Assembly: GCF_009758015.1 (NCBI RefSeq)
Contig: NZ_WSEL01000003.1
Location: 1,302,001-1,366,000, forward strand
Reading direction: 5' to 3'
Length of the DNA: 64,000 nucleotides
DNA from: Ramlibacter pinisoli
GTDB lineage: Bacteria; Pseudomonadota; Gammaproteobacteria; Burkholderiales; Burkholderiaceae_C
Every line of letters starts with the position of its first letter. Position 1 is the first letter of the stretch. The translations under genes and the position numbers were made by a program. Shown here piece by piece: positions 16,978 to 25,468 of the stretch. The notes under the pieces were generated by a model. It saw only the letters and a list, made by a program, of their open reading frames with translations. It searched no databases and was not told where the DNA came from.

Positions 16978-17946
16978 TCAATCAAGCTTGGCACCGGATG
17001 CCTTCACGACCTTGGCCCAGTGCACGACGTCGGCTTCCAGGACCTTCTGGAACTCCTCCGGCGTGGTGGTGTAGACATCGGCGCCCTGGTCGCGGAAGAA
17101 GGCCTGGGCTTCCGGAGCCTGCACGACCTTCACGATGTCTGCCTGCACCTTGTCAACGACGGCCTTCGGCGTACCGGCAGGAGCCAGGAAGCCCCACCAT
17201 GGACTGACGTTGAAGCCCGGGTAGCCCATCTCGGCGATCGTCGGTACGTCTGGCATGCTGCCGTTGCGCTTTGCGCTGGAGACGGCGATGGCTCGCAGCT
17301 TGCCGCCCTTGACCAGCTGCAGCGCGGAGGGCACCGCAGCAAATGCGTTGTCCACCTGGCCGCTGATCACGTCCGTCAGCGCCGCCGCAATGCCCTTGTA
17401 GGGGATATGCGTCATCCTGATTCCGGCCTCGACGTTGAGCGACTCCGACAGGAGCTGGTTGATCGAGCCGTTGCCGGAAGTCGCATAGGTCACCTTGCCC
17501 GGGCCGGCCTTGGCGCGGGCCACGAGGTCCCGGAAATTCTGCACCGGCGATGTGGCCCCGACCACCAGGAAGAAGGGCGTCGTCGCCACGGGGGTGATCG
17601 TGGCGAAGTCCTTCACCGAGTCGAACGGCAGCCTGGCGTAGAGGCTCTGGTTGACCGCCTGCGAACCTGCATACGTGAAGAGCAATGTGTAGCCATCAGC
17701 CGGTGCCTTGGCGACCGCTTCCGTGCCGATGACCCCAGCCGCTCCCGCCTTGTTCTCCACGACCACCGGTTGTCCCCAGGCGATCGCCAGCTTCTGCGCC
17801 ACGTAGCGCGCGAAGACGTCGGTCGCGCCACCCGTGGCTTGCGGCACGACCACCTTGACGGGCTTGGTCGGGTACGTCTGGGCCGAACCGGCTCCGGCAA
17901 CCGTTGCGAGCGCGGCCGCCAAGACCCATCCGATTGCCTTTCCCAT
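16978..17946 (-). CDS. Bug-family substrate-binding protein (TctC-like)
   Basis: 322 residues with signal peptide ending AGSAQ, then YPTKPVKVVVPQATGGATDVFARY, the Bug-family signature. AGAAGVIGTEAVAKAPADGYT and YATSGNGSINQLL are the other family motifs. A periplasmic carboxylate receptor; no membrane subunits adjoin. The PanE-like gene lies 135 bases downstream in the same direction and may be cotranscribed, linking uptake of a keto acid-like compound with its reduction (inference). Confidence 0.93.
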   Translation of the reverse strand: MGKAIGWVLAAALATVAGAGSAQTYPTKPVKVVVPQATGGATDVFARYVAQKLAIAWGQPVVVENKAGAAGVIGTEAVAKAPADGYTLLFTYAGSQAVNQSLYARLPFDSVKDFATITPVATTPFFLVVGATSPVQNFRDLVARAKAGPGKVTYATSGNGSINQLLSESLNVEAGIRMTHIPYKGIAAALTDVISGQVDNAFAAVPSALQLVKGGKLRAIAVSSAKRNGSMPDVPTIAEMGYPGFNVSPWWGFLAPAGTPKAVVDKVQADIVKVVQAPEAQAFFRDQGADVYTTTPEEFQKVLEADVVHWAKVVKASGAKLD

Positions 17947-18055
17947 CGGGATCTCCTTCGAGTCGTTGACTGGATCTCAGTCTAGCCGGATGGCGCGGCT
18001 GCGGATGAGGAGGACATGATGCGCACGCTGACAACGGTTCTCGCGTCGCCGGCCC

Positions 18056-18604
18056 TCATGCGCGCCGCCCGCGCAGCAGCCTCTGGACGCCTTTGACCAT
18101 GAAGAGCACCAGCAAGGTGCCGGTCAGGTCTCCGACGAACATCACCGAGAACCCCGGCAGCACGGAATCCTCGCCTTGCGACGCGAACCACAGGTGATGG
18201 AGCAGGGGACTTGCCACGGAATACGCGAGACTCAGCGCAAAAAGCTGCTCCGCACTGAGCTGCGCCAGGCTGCGGCCCACGCCATAGCAGTGCCGGGCAC
18301 CCAGGTAGACGAGGTACGGGGCCACCGCAGCGATGATCCCGCCCATGAATGCACGGGTGTGGTCGTTCGGGAAGAAGATGTAGAAGCTGACCAGCCAGGA
18401 GACGATCAGCAGTCCGATCGCGCCCGCCTCTGCGTACAGAAGCGTTGCCAGCAACCGGACGCCGGCCGGCAGGTAGACCCAGTTGATGCCCGGCACGAAT
18501 TCCAGCGACGCGAACAGCCAATGGTTGATCGCCAGGGCCGCCAGGAAGGCCAGGATCGTCACCGCGACGGCGGCGAGCTCGGTCCGCATGTCCTTCCATT
18601 GCAT
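18056..18604 (-). CDS. Integral membrane protein, MASE1-like
   Basis: 182 residues with about five predicted membrane helices. The pattern WVYLPAGVRLLATLLY, FFPNDHTRAFMGGIIAAVAPYLVY and a late FVGDLTGTLLVLF resembles the MASE1 sensory membrane domain, but no kinase or cyclase output follows; it ends with a short basic tail (RLLRGRRA). It could be a stand-alone sensor-like membrane protein. The start at 18604 is chosen as the first Met before the first helix; an ATG at 18589 is possible. It follows the CHRD gene by 53 bases, same strand. Confidence 0.6.
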   Translation of the reverse strand: MQWKDMRTELAAVAVTILAFLAALAINHWLFASLEFVPGINWVYLPAGVRLLATLLYAEAGAIGLLIVSWLVSFYIFFPNDHTRAFMGGIIAAVAPYLVYLGARHCYGVGRSLAQLSAEQLFALSLAYSVASPLLHHLWFASQGEDSVLPGFSVMFVGDLTGTLLVLFMVKGVQRLLRGRRA

Positions 18605-18657
18605 CCTGGGCCCGACTGGAAACCGGATCCGGCGCCGTCCTCCTGCGGGGACGTCTC

Positions 18658-19128
18658 TCAGCGCGACAGCTGGCCGCGGATCTCGCCGCCGGGGTTCGCA
18701 GCCGTGTGGATGTTCACGTAGTAGCGCCCCGCCTTGAGGTCCGCGTATTGCTCGGCGGTGAGCTTTCCGCCTCCCGTGACGGGCGACTGCGCGACGCTCG
18801 GGAACGGCACCTTCACGCCGGCGTTCTGTCCCGACGGCGCCGGGCCGTGGATGTGGCCCATGGTCGCCGGGCCGCTGAGGCCGGAGAAGGTGACGCGGTA
18901 CGTCATGTCCATGGTCGAGGGGTTCACCATCACTTCTGCGCTGCCAGTGCCGATGCTCGCGTTGGGCGGCACTTCCTGCGAGGCGGACAGCGCGGCGCGG
19001 TAGGTTTCCATGCCCGAGGAGGCCATGCCACCCGAACCGCCGCCCATTCCCATCTGGCTGCACCCCCCGAGGATGATCGCGACTGCGCCTGCAGCGGCGC
19101 CGCAGAGAAATGACTGGCGTGAAACCAA
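18658..19128 (-). CDS. CHRD-domain lipoprotein with apparently lost native start
   Basis: About 156 residues: a signal ending in lipobox LGGC, a Gly/Met-rich spacer and a CHRD domain (YRAALSASQEVPPNASIGTG, VTFSGLSGPATMGHIHGPA, YVNIHTAANPGGEIRGQL). CHRD domains are found in extracellular or periplasmic proteins of uncertain function. The only possible start is TTG at 19128; five codons further upstream the frame meets a stop, and there is no ATG or GTG before the signal peptide. The start coincides with the point where the opposite gene begins its homology to CheR, so the native 5' end was probably removed by a rearrangement. Confidence 0.72.
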   Translation of the reverse strand: MVSRQSFLCGAAAGAVAIILGGCSQMGMGGGSGGMASSGMETYRAALSASQEVPPNASIGTGSAEVMVNPSTMDMTYRVTFSGLSGPATMGHIHGPAPSGQNAGVKVPFPSVAQSPVTGGGKLTAEQYADLKAGRYYVNIHTAANPGGEIRGQLSR

Positions 19129-22100
19129 GAGCCTGGACGACTATGCCCTTCGGCTGCGTGGCAACCGGGGCGAGATCGATGCTCTGTACCAGGACATCCT
19201 GATCAACGTCACCAAGTTCTTCCGCGAACCGGGCCTGTTCGCACTGCTCAAGGAGCGGGTGTTCCCCGAGATCCTGGCCGCCAAGCGCGGCGACGCGCCG
19301 ATCCGCATCTGGGTGCCGGGTTGCTCGACCGGCCAGGAAGCCTATTCGCTCGCGATGGCCCTGATCGAGTTTCTCCAGGACAAGGTGGACGCGCCCCGGA
19401 TCCAGATCTTCGCCACCGACCTGTCGGAGGACGTGTCGCTGCAGCGCGCGCGCGCCGGGCTCTACCCCGACAGCATCGAGGCCGACGTCTCGCCCGAACG
19501 GCTGCGCCGCTTCTTCCAGCGCGAGGACAACCACTACCGCATCAGCAAGGCGGTGCGCGAGGTAGTGGTCTTCGCGCGCCAGGACGTGGCGGCCGACCCG
19601 CCGTTCTCGCACATCGACCTGGTGAGCTGCCGCAATTTGCTGATCTACCTGGGGTCGGCGCTGCAAAGGCGCGTGATTCCGACCTTCCACTACGCGCTCA
19701 GCCCGGGCGGCTTCATGGTGCTGGGCGCGTCGGAAACGATCGGCAGCCACACCGACCTATTCGGCGTGGTGGATGCGACGCACCGCGTCTACGTGCGCAA
19801 GTCCGGCGCCGCGCAGCGCACCTACCCGCACTTTCGCCCCGACGACCACCGTACGCGCGCCGGCCGCGGGCAGGAGTTCACCGCCACGCCGCGCGCCGGT
19901 CCGGCCGACTGGCAGCGCGAAGCCGACCGGGTGGCCACCGGGCTGTACGTGCCCCCGGGCGTGCTGGTGAACGAGAACTTCGACATCCTGCAGTTCCGGG
20001 GCCACACCGGCGCGTTCCTGTCCCCCGCTCCCGGGGAGCCGAGCAACAACCTGTTGAAGATGGCGCGCGAAGGGCTCTTCGTCGCGGTGCGCGCCGCCGT
20101 GGCCGCCTGCCAGCGCACCGGCGCCGCCGTGCGGCAGCCGGACGTGCGGATCCGCGGTGACGTCGCCGACCGCGAGATCGAGCTGAACGTCGTGCCGATC
20201 AAGCTGCCCATCGCAGGCGAACAGTGCTACCTGGTGCTGTTCGAGGAGAAACTGCACGGGGTCCAGCCGCCCCCCTCGCCGGTGCCGGTGGACGAGGCCG
20301 CCGATGCCCACCACCTGCGCCAGGAACTGGCCTCCACCCGCGACTACCTGCAATCGCTGATCCAGCAGCAGGCCGCGGCCAACGAGGAGCTGAAGGCGGC
20401 CAACGAGGAGATCCTGTCCAGCAACGAGGAACTGCAAAGCACCAACGAGGAACTGGAGACGGCCAAGGAGGAACTGCAGTCCGTCAACGAGGAGCTGACC
20501 ACCGTCAACGAGCAGCTGCAGCACCGCAATGCCGAGCTGGCGCGCCTGAACGACGACATCGTGAACCTGGTGACGAGCAGCGGCACTGCGGTCCTGGTGC
20601 TGGACGTCGAGGCGCGCGTGCGGCGCTTCACGCCGGCGGCCGGCCGCCTGCTCGGCCTGCTGGCCGGCGACATCGACCGTCCGATCGGCCACATCAAGAC
20701 CGCGCTGGACCTGCCGGACGTGGATGCGCTGGTGGCCCAGGTGATCGCGACCGTGCAGCCCCAGGTGCTGGAGGTCCGCGGCAACGACGGCCGGACGTAC
20801 CAGCTGCGCGTCCATCCGTACCGCACGTCAGACCACCGCATCGATGGCGCCGTGCTGGCGCTGGTCGACATCAGCGACCTGCGGGTGGCGCAGAACAGCC
20901 TGGCCGACGAGCGCGACTACGCGCGCGCCATCGTCGAGACGATGCGCGAATCGCTGCTGGTGCTCGACCAGGACCTGCGCGTGGAGACGGCCAATGCGGC
21001 GTTCTATGCCACCTTCCGCGTCGACCCGCATGACACGATCGGCCGGCGCCTCGACGAGCTGGGCAACGGGCAGTGGCGCATCGACGCGCTGCACCGGCGC
21101 CTGGTCGACGTGTTCGCGCATCCCGGCGAGGTCGTCGAATTCGACGTGCGGCACGAGTTCGAGGGGATTGGCTTCAAGGTCATGCGCCTGGGCGCTCGCC
21201 GCATCGTCCGCGACGGCTCGGTCGCCTCGCGCATCCTGCTGGCCATCGAGGACCGGACCGACATCGAGCGCCTGGCCGAGCAGGTGAACCAGCACGTCGC
21301 CGAGCTCGATGCGCTGGACCGCAGCCGCACCACCTTCCTGTCGCTGCTGGCGCACGAGTTGCGCAACCCGTTGGCGCCCTTGCGCAATGCCCATCATGTG
21401 CTGACCAGCCCGGGCGTGCGCGAGGAGACGGCGAGCCGGATGCTGGGGACGATCGATCGGCAGGTCGGCCACCTGACGCAGCTGGTGGATGACCTCCTGG
21501 ACGTGGCACGCATCCATCATGGCCGCGTGCTGGTTCGTCCGCGGCGCATCGAGCTGGTCGAACTGGTGGAGGAGGCCGTGGAGTCGGCGCGGCCGGGCTG
21601 CGAAGCGAAGCGGGTCGCCTTGACCGCCCACCTTCCCGTGGGTCCCTGGCCGATCGACGCCGACCCCACCCGGCTGACCCAGGTCATCACCAACCTGCTG
21701 GGCAACGCCTGCAAGTTCACCGATGCCGGCGGGCAGGTCACCGTGACCTTGCAGCGCGAGGCGGCGACTGCGGTCCTGACCGTCGCCGACACCGGCATCG
21801 GCCTGGCGGCCGACCACCTGGCAAAGATCTTCGACCTGTTCATGCAGGTCGACCCGTCGCTGGAGCGCTCGCGCAGCGGGCTGGGCCTGGGGTTGACCCT
21901 CGCCCGGCAGCTGATCGAGGCGCACGGCGGCACGGTGTCCGTCCACAGCGCGGGCGTGGGCCGCGGGAGCGAGTTCGTGGTCCGGCTCCCCCTGCCGGAC
22001 ATGGCGATCGAGGCAGAACCGCCAGAGGCCGCGCCGGCACAGGACGTCGCGCCCGTGGCGCCGCGCCGGGTGCTGGTGGTGGACGACAACCCCGACGGCG

Positions 22101-22435
22101 CGCAATCGTTGGCCCTGGTGCTGGAGACGAGGGGGCATACCGCCCGCGTCGTGCACGACGGCGCGGCGGCGCTCGATCTGGCCGCAAGCTGGCAACCCGA
22201 CGTCATCCTGCTGGACATCGGGCTGCCCGGCATGAGCGGCTACGAAGTCGCGCGCCGTCTGGCCGCGCAGCCTTGGCGCAGCCAGATGCTGGTGGTCGCC
22301 CTGAGCGGCTGGGCGCCGACCGATCACTCCGCGCTGGCCGCCAGCGCCGGATTCGATGCCCGCCTGGTCAAGCCGGCTGACATCGATGCGCTGGCGCGGC
22401 TCGTTGCCTCGGCTCCGGTGCGGCAGAAGGACTAG
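19010..22435 (+). CDS. CheR-PAS-histidine kinase-receiver protein, 5'-truncated relative to CheB/CheR fusions
   Basis: The frame can start at 19010 or 19073, but homology begins only near 19127 (KSLDDYALRL), inside what is normally the CheR N-terminal domain; the CheB methylesterase and first CheR helices are absent, and the earlier codons are antisense to the CHRD gene. From there: CheR SAM-methyltransferase core (VPGCSTGQEAYS, CRNLLIYL), PAS, a Glu/Asn-rich coiled coil near residues 445-520, two PAS domains, HisKA (LLAHELRNPL, His782), HATPase (DTGIGL, GLGLGLTLA) and a receiver with Asp1069 and Lys near VKPAD. The kinase half is complete; whether a start codon in fused DNA is used is unclear, so it may be a pseudogene. 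Confidence 0.72.
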   Translation: MPEEAMPPEPPPIPIWLHPPRMIATAPAAAPQRNDWRETKSLDDYALRLRGNRGEIDALYQDILINVTKFFREPGLFALLKERVFPEILAAKRGDAPIRIWVPGCSTGQEAYSLAMALIEFLQDKVDAPRIQIFATDLSEDVSLQRARAGLYPDSIEADVSPERLRRFFQREDNHYRISKAVREVVVFARQDVAADPPFSHIDLVSCRNLLIYLGSALQRRVIPTFHYALSPGGFMVLGASETIGSHTDLFGVVDATHRVYVRKSGAAQRTYPHFRPDDHRTRAGRGQEFTATPRAGPADWQREADRVATGLYVPPGVLVNENFDILQFRGHTGAFLSPAPGEPSNNLLKMAREGLFVAVRAAVAACQRTGAAVRQPDVRIRGDVADREIELNVVPIKLPIAGEQCYLVLFEEKLHGVQPPPSPVPVDEAADAHHLRQELASTRDYLQSLIQQQAAANEELKAANEEILSSNEELQSTNEELETAKEELQSVNEELTTVNEQLQHRNAELARLNDDIVNLVTSSGTAVLVLDVEARVRRFTPAAGRLLGLLAGDIDRPIGHIKTALDLPDVDALVAQVIATVQPQVLEVRGNDGRTYQLRVHPYRTSDHRIDGAVLALVDISDLRVAQNSLADERDYARAIVETMRESLLVLDQDLRVETANAAFYATFRVDPHDTIGRRLDELGNGQWRIDALHRRLVDVFAHPGEVVEFDVRHEFEGIGFKVMRLGARRIVRDGSVASRILLAIEDRTDIERLAEQVNQHVAELDALDRSRTTFLSLLAHELRNPLAPLRNAHHVLTSPGVREETASRMLGTIDRQVGHLTQLVDDLLDVARIHHGRVLVRPRRIELVELVEEAVESARPGCEAKRVALTAHLPVGPWPIDADPTRLTQVITNLLGNACKFTDAGGQVTVTLQREAATAVLTVADTGIGLAADHLAKIFDLFMQVDPSLERSRSGLGLGLTLARQLIEAHGGTVSVHSAGVGRGSEFVVRLPLPDMAIEAEPPEAAPAQDVAPVAPRRVLVVDDNPDGAQSLALVLETRGHTARVVHDGAAALDLAASWQPDVILLDIGLPGMSGYEVARRLAAQPWRSQMLVVALSGWAPTDHSALAASAGFDARLVKPADIDALARLVASAPVRQKD

Positions 22436-22514
22436 GAACCCGCGGTACGGGCACGAGCCCGCCGCATACCCGGCCTTGCGCTCCTGGCAACCACTCAGCC
22501 GGACGCAGCGCGGT

Positions 22515-23021
22515 TCAATCGGCCACCACCTCGTAAGTCCCGCGTGCCACCTTCGCGAGGTCCCTCCCCTCGATCCGGATCAGCCGCGTGGGTCCGCTGC
22601 GGCTCGGCGCGTGGACGGCGCCTTCGTTGTAGAGGTGGGCGTCTCCAGGGCGCAGCGCATAGCTGCGGCCCCGCCGCACCTTGCCCGCCATGCCGCCGCC
22701 AGCCGGCTGGACAACCACGAAATCGGTCATCGTCGTTTCGCCCTCGGCCTGCCCGTAGATCGCCCAGGACGGGCCGTGGTCGTGCGGACCGCCTTCCCTG
22801 GCGTCGTGGTACTCGTGGCCGAGGATGCAGAAGCCGAGCTCGCGGTCCTCATGAAGGATCTTGCGTTCCGGCATGCCGCCGGCGAACTGGGCGCGCACGA
22901 ACTCCCGATCGCGCAGTGCCCGGCCGAGCAAGGCCGCCACTTGCGCGCGGCCGGCAGGCGAGCCGTCCGCCTGGAGCAGGCTGCGGCATTCACGGGCAAG
23001 GGCATCGAGTGTCATGGTCAT
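22515..23021 (-). CDS. Cupin-fold protein, cysteine dioxygenase-like
   Basis: 168 residues of a cupin. Metal ligands fit GGPHDHGPSWAIYG (His80, His82) and AVHAPS (His137), the arrangement of thiol dioxygenases such as cysteine dioxygenase, though overall similarity is loose and substrate is unassigned. Start at 23021 with AGGAGA 7 bases upstream. It is divergent from a MerR regulator, and its promoter has the 19-bp spacer and central dyad typical of MerR-activated genes, so it is probably induced by whatever that regulator senses. Confidence 0.75.
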   Translation of the reverse strand: MTMTLDALARECRSLLQADGSPAGRAQVAALLGRALRDREFVRAQFAGGMPERKILHEDRELGFCILGHEYHDAREGGPHDHGPSWAIYGQAEGETTMTDFVVVQPAGGGMAGKVRRGRSYALRPGDAHLYNEGAVHAPSRSGPTRLIRIEGRDLAKVARGTYEVVAD

Positions 23022-23046
23022 GTGGTTCTCCTGGAATGGTTCTGGC

Positions 23047-23077
23047 AGGATAGAAGTTCAAGTGCACTTGAAGTCAA
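23047..23077 (-). promoter_or_regulatory. MerR-type promoter with 19-bp spacer and perfect operator palindrome
   Basis: Reading toward the cupin gene: -35 TTGACT (23077-23072), a 19-base spacer, -10 TATCCT (23052-23047). Within and touching the spacer lies TTCAAGTGCACTTGAA, a perfect 16-bp palindrome at 23057-23072. Over-long 19-20 bp spacers carrying a dyad are the mark of promoters activated by MerR-family proteins through DNA untwisting. The half-site TCAAGT also resembles the SoxR operator half-site. The MerR gene starts 11 bases beyond the -35, so the same site probably autoregulates it. Confidence 0.82.
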
Positions 23078-23087
23078 GGGGTTGCCC

Positions 23088-23522
23088 ATGGATATCGCGG
23101 AAGTCGCGAAGCGTTCCGGCGTGCCTGCTTCCACGCTGCGTTTCTACGAGGAGAAGGGACTGATCACCTCGGTCGGCCGGGATGGATTGCGGCGCCGCTT
23201 CGCGCCGGGCGTGCTCGACCAGCTGGCCCTCATCGCCCTGGCGCGTTCCGCCGGCTTCGCGCTCGACGAGATCCGGTCGATGTTCTCGCCGGACGGCCGG
23301 CCGAGTCTGGATCGGGAGATGCTGGCCGCGAAGGCCGATGAGATCGAGCGGACCATCAGGCGCCTGCAGGCCGTGAGCAAGAGCCTGCGGCATGCGGCGG
23401 TCTGCCCTGCGCCCAGCCATTCGGAGTGCCCGACCTTCCAGCGGCTGCTGCGCGCGGCGGCGGCTGGGACGCGCGAGACGACTGGTCTTGGCAGGAAGCG
23501 GCGGCTCGGAGAGCCTGCCTGA
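23088..23522 (+). CDS. MerR-family transcriptional regulator
   Basis: 144 residues: an N-terminal MerR winged helix (IAEVAKRSGVPASTLRFYEE, GLRRRFAPGVLDQLALI), a long dimerisation helix and a short effector tail with Cys106, His111 and Cys114 (CPAPSHSEC). The cysteines could bind a metal or respond to thiols or oxidants, but they do not reproduce the four-Cys SoxR cluster. The start at 23088 is chosen because it gives the conserved N-terminus directly; in-frame codons upstream are within the promoter and cupin gene. It should act on the palindrome at 23057-23072. Confidence 0.88.
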   Translation: MDIAEVAKRSGVPASTLRFYEEKGLITSVGRDGLRRRFAPGVLDQLALIALARSAGFALDEIRSMFSPDGRPSLDREMLAAKADEIERTIRRLQAVSKSLRHAAVCPAPSHSECPTFQRLLRAAAAGTRETTGLGRKRRLGEPA

Positions 23523-23699
23523 TCCGGCTGCGCGCACGGAGTGGCCACGAGGGCTCAGCAGGTGCTGGTGGATCCTGCTTCGACCACGTCGATGCAATAT
23601 CCTGACGAGTCGACGCGTTGAATGTGCCCCCATCTCCAGCTCACGGGCGCACCATCAGGGCCAAACGCGTCCGACCCCACCACCTCTGAAGGGACAGCA

Positions 23700-24158
23700 A
23701 TGGCAGGCTTCCGATTGCCCGACGACCTCAAGTTCAACCGATCCCGCATCGAGGATCCGCTCGCCTATGCGAAAGACCGGGCCGTCCGTTCCTGGCTGTT
23801 CATCGTCGGCGACGAGTTTGCCTCCATGGAGGGAGGCATGTCTTACGCGCAGGTGCAACAGGCGGTCGAACACACTGCCCGCGTGGTGAGCGATCCGCCT
23901 CGCGTCCTCGACCTGGACCTCGCGCGCCAGCATGTCGCGGCGCTCGATGTCCTGCCGCGGCCGACGCTGGTCTCCTGCCGCGCGGGCCCGAGGTCCTCGG
24001 CCGTGGCCTACATGTACGCGGGGCTCAAGGCCGGCGTGACGCCCGCAGAGGTCATCCATGCGGCAGAACTCGACGACGCACCCTTCTGCGCCTTCGAGGA
24101 ATACAAGACCTGGGTGCGCTCGTCCATGCTGGCCTTGTCGGGACAACCGGAAGCCTGA
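23700..24158 (+). CDS. Protein-tyrosine-phosphatase-like / rhodanese-like CX4R protein (DUF442-like)
   Basis: 152 residues. The C-terminal part has LVSCRAGPRSSAVAYMYA, a Cys93-x4-Arg98 loop after a beta strand, as in the DUF442 / beta-lactamase-hydrolase-like phosphatase group linked to sulfide metabolism. Upstream are predicted helices and DLARQHVAALDVLPRP. It may be a phosphatase or a sulfur-handling enzyme; evidence is motif only. The start at 23700 has GGGACA 6 bases upstream. It lies 177 bases after the MerR gene on the same strand. Confidence 0.6.
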   Translation: MAGFRLPDDLKFNRSRIEDPLAYAKDRAVRSWLFIVGDEFASMEGGMSYAQVQQAVEHTARVVSDPPRVLDLDLARQHVAALDVLPRPTLVSCRAGPRSSAVAYMYAGLKAGVTPAEVIHAAELDDAPFCAFEEYKTWVRSSMLALSGQPEA

Positions 24159-24324
24159 ACGCGCTGGGGGCCGCACCAGCATGGCCTAAGGCCTTGGGCG
24201 GCGCCAGCACGACGAGCCAGGTCTGGCGTTTCGGCAGGCCCGGAGGCGGGGCCCACGGGCTCAAGGGACCGTTTGCGACGCCAACGTCCGCCCTCGCCCA
24301 GCGAGAGGCGCCGCTCAGATGCGC

Positions 24325-24645
24325 TCAATGCGCGTGTGCGCAGTGTGTGCTGGACGTCACTGCAGTCGGGACGTCATCGTCCATGGCCAATGGCTGCTCG
24401 GTGCCACCCCCGCCGATGGTGGCACGCAGCGTCACCGGGACGGCTGCCGCCGCGGGTTCCTGCACTTGCTTCGTTGTGGGCGGTGGGCTGGCCGAGGGTG
24501 GCAGCACCCAGGCAGCCACGGCCATGCCGGCCGCCAGAGCCAGGCCCGCGCCGATCCAGCGCGGACGCAACCGGCCCGGGCTGGGCGGTGTGTCGATGCC
24601 GCCCAATGACTGGGCGGCTTCACGTTCACGAGCTAGAAGACACAT
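24325..24645 (-). CDS. Small single-pass membrane protein of unknown function
   Basis: 106 residues: a short basic N-terminal region, one membrane helix (WIGAGLALAAGMAVAAWVLPP, about residues 29-49) and a Pro/Ala/Thr-rich periplasmic tail ending in CAHAH. The strong AAGGAG nine bases before the ATG at 24645 and the charged-then-hydrophobic layout support a real gene. No family recognised. It faces away from the NTF2-like gene at 24962. Confidence 0.45.
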   Translation of the reverse strand: MCLLAREREAAQSLGGIDTPPSPGRLRPRWIGAGLALAAGMAVAAWVLPPSASPPPTTKQVQEPAAAAVPVTLRATIGGGGTEQPLAMDDDVPTAVTSSTHCAHAH

Positions 24646-24961
24646 CACTGGCTCCTTTCCGCGAGGAAGCGACCAGTATGGCGTGGTGGCCGTGGGATTC
24701 AAGCAAGGCCCGTGGCTGGGCCATGCGACAGCCGCAGAGACAGGTTCCCGATCCAGCATGGACGGCGCTCTGCCTTGCGCAGGCAGTCGACCGTTCAACG
24801 CCAACCCAGCTGAGGAGTGCACCGCCCTCCGCAAGAGCGGCTATCCGGGCTCGGCTTCCGGAAGTCGAGCTGGACCGGTTGTGAGCGCAGGACGACCTGG
24901 AGGCCCCTCAAGCGGTTGACAATGAGCTCCGACAGCGTCAGATGCCTCCCCTCGCCCCCCA
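24646..24961. other. Intergenic region without recognised gene (316 bp)
   Basis: Lies between the divergent starts of the small membrane protein (24645) and the SnoaL-like gene (24962), so it must hold both promoters. No clear -35/-10 pair, hairpin or dyad was recognised, and the open frames crossing it have no protein-like pattern. Confidence 0.5.
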
Positions 24962-25429
24962 ATGCACGAAGCGATCCTGGATCTCTCGAAGGCCCACTGG
25001 TCTCCCCAGAAGGAGGTCGTACGGGTCTTCTACAAGGAAATGTGGGATCACGCCGATACGTCTCTCGTGCCGCAAATCTTTCACCCGGACTTCACCTTCC
25101 GCGGATCCTTGGGCCCACAGCTCGTCGGGCACGAAGAGTTCATCGGCTACGTGAGGTTTGTGACCGGCGCGCTCGAGCATTACACGTCCGACATCCTGGC
25201 CCTCGGGGAAGAGGGGAACCAGGTCTTCGGAAAGCTTCGCTTCCATGGATACCACCGGGGCGAACTCTTCGACGTCCAGCCCTCGGGGCGTCATGTCTGG
25301 TGGTACGGCACTCCGATCTTCACCTTCGACGGCAACCTGGTCCGAGACCTCTGGGTGTTGGGCGACATCCATGGCCTCATCGGCCGTCTCCAAGGGGCGC
25401 CGGGTGCGCAAGACGCCAGCGGCCAATAG
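24962..25429 (+). CDS. SnoaL-like / NTF2-fold protein (ester-cyclase-like)
   Basis: 155 residues of the cone-shaped NTF2/SnoaL fold: an N-terminal helix (PQKEVVRVFYKEMWDH), ADTSLVPQIFHPDFTFRGSLG, then GHEEFIGYVRFVTGAL and three strands ending TFDGNLVRDLWVLGDIHGL. SnoaL-like proteins are small-molecule cyclases, isomerases or binding proteins; this is a stand-alone copy with no polyketide genes nearby, so function is open. Convergent with the aldo/keto reductase remnant. Confidence 0.75.
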   Translation: MHEAILDLSKAHWSPQKEVVRVFYKEMWDHADTSLVPQIFHPDFTFRGSLGPQLVGHEEFIGYVRFVTGALEHYTSDILALGEEGNQVFGKLRFHGYHRGELFDVQPSGRHVWWYGTPIFTFDGNLVRDLWVLGDIHGLIGRLQGAPGAQDASGQ

Positions 25430-25468
25430 CGGGACCGACTCGCATCGCCGCGTGCGCTGCCACCGTGA

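Noticed and set aside
18605..19750. Long minus-strand extension upstream of the MASE1-like membrane protein
   Set aside because: It runs antisense through the CHRD gene and the CheR domain with no protein-like pattern; homology starts near 18604.
22436..23087. N-terminal extension of the MerR protein across the cupin gene
   Set aside because: The MerR helix-turn-helix begins at the ATG at 23088, and the upstream frame is antisense to the cupin gene and spans its promoter.
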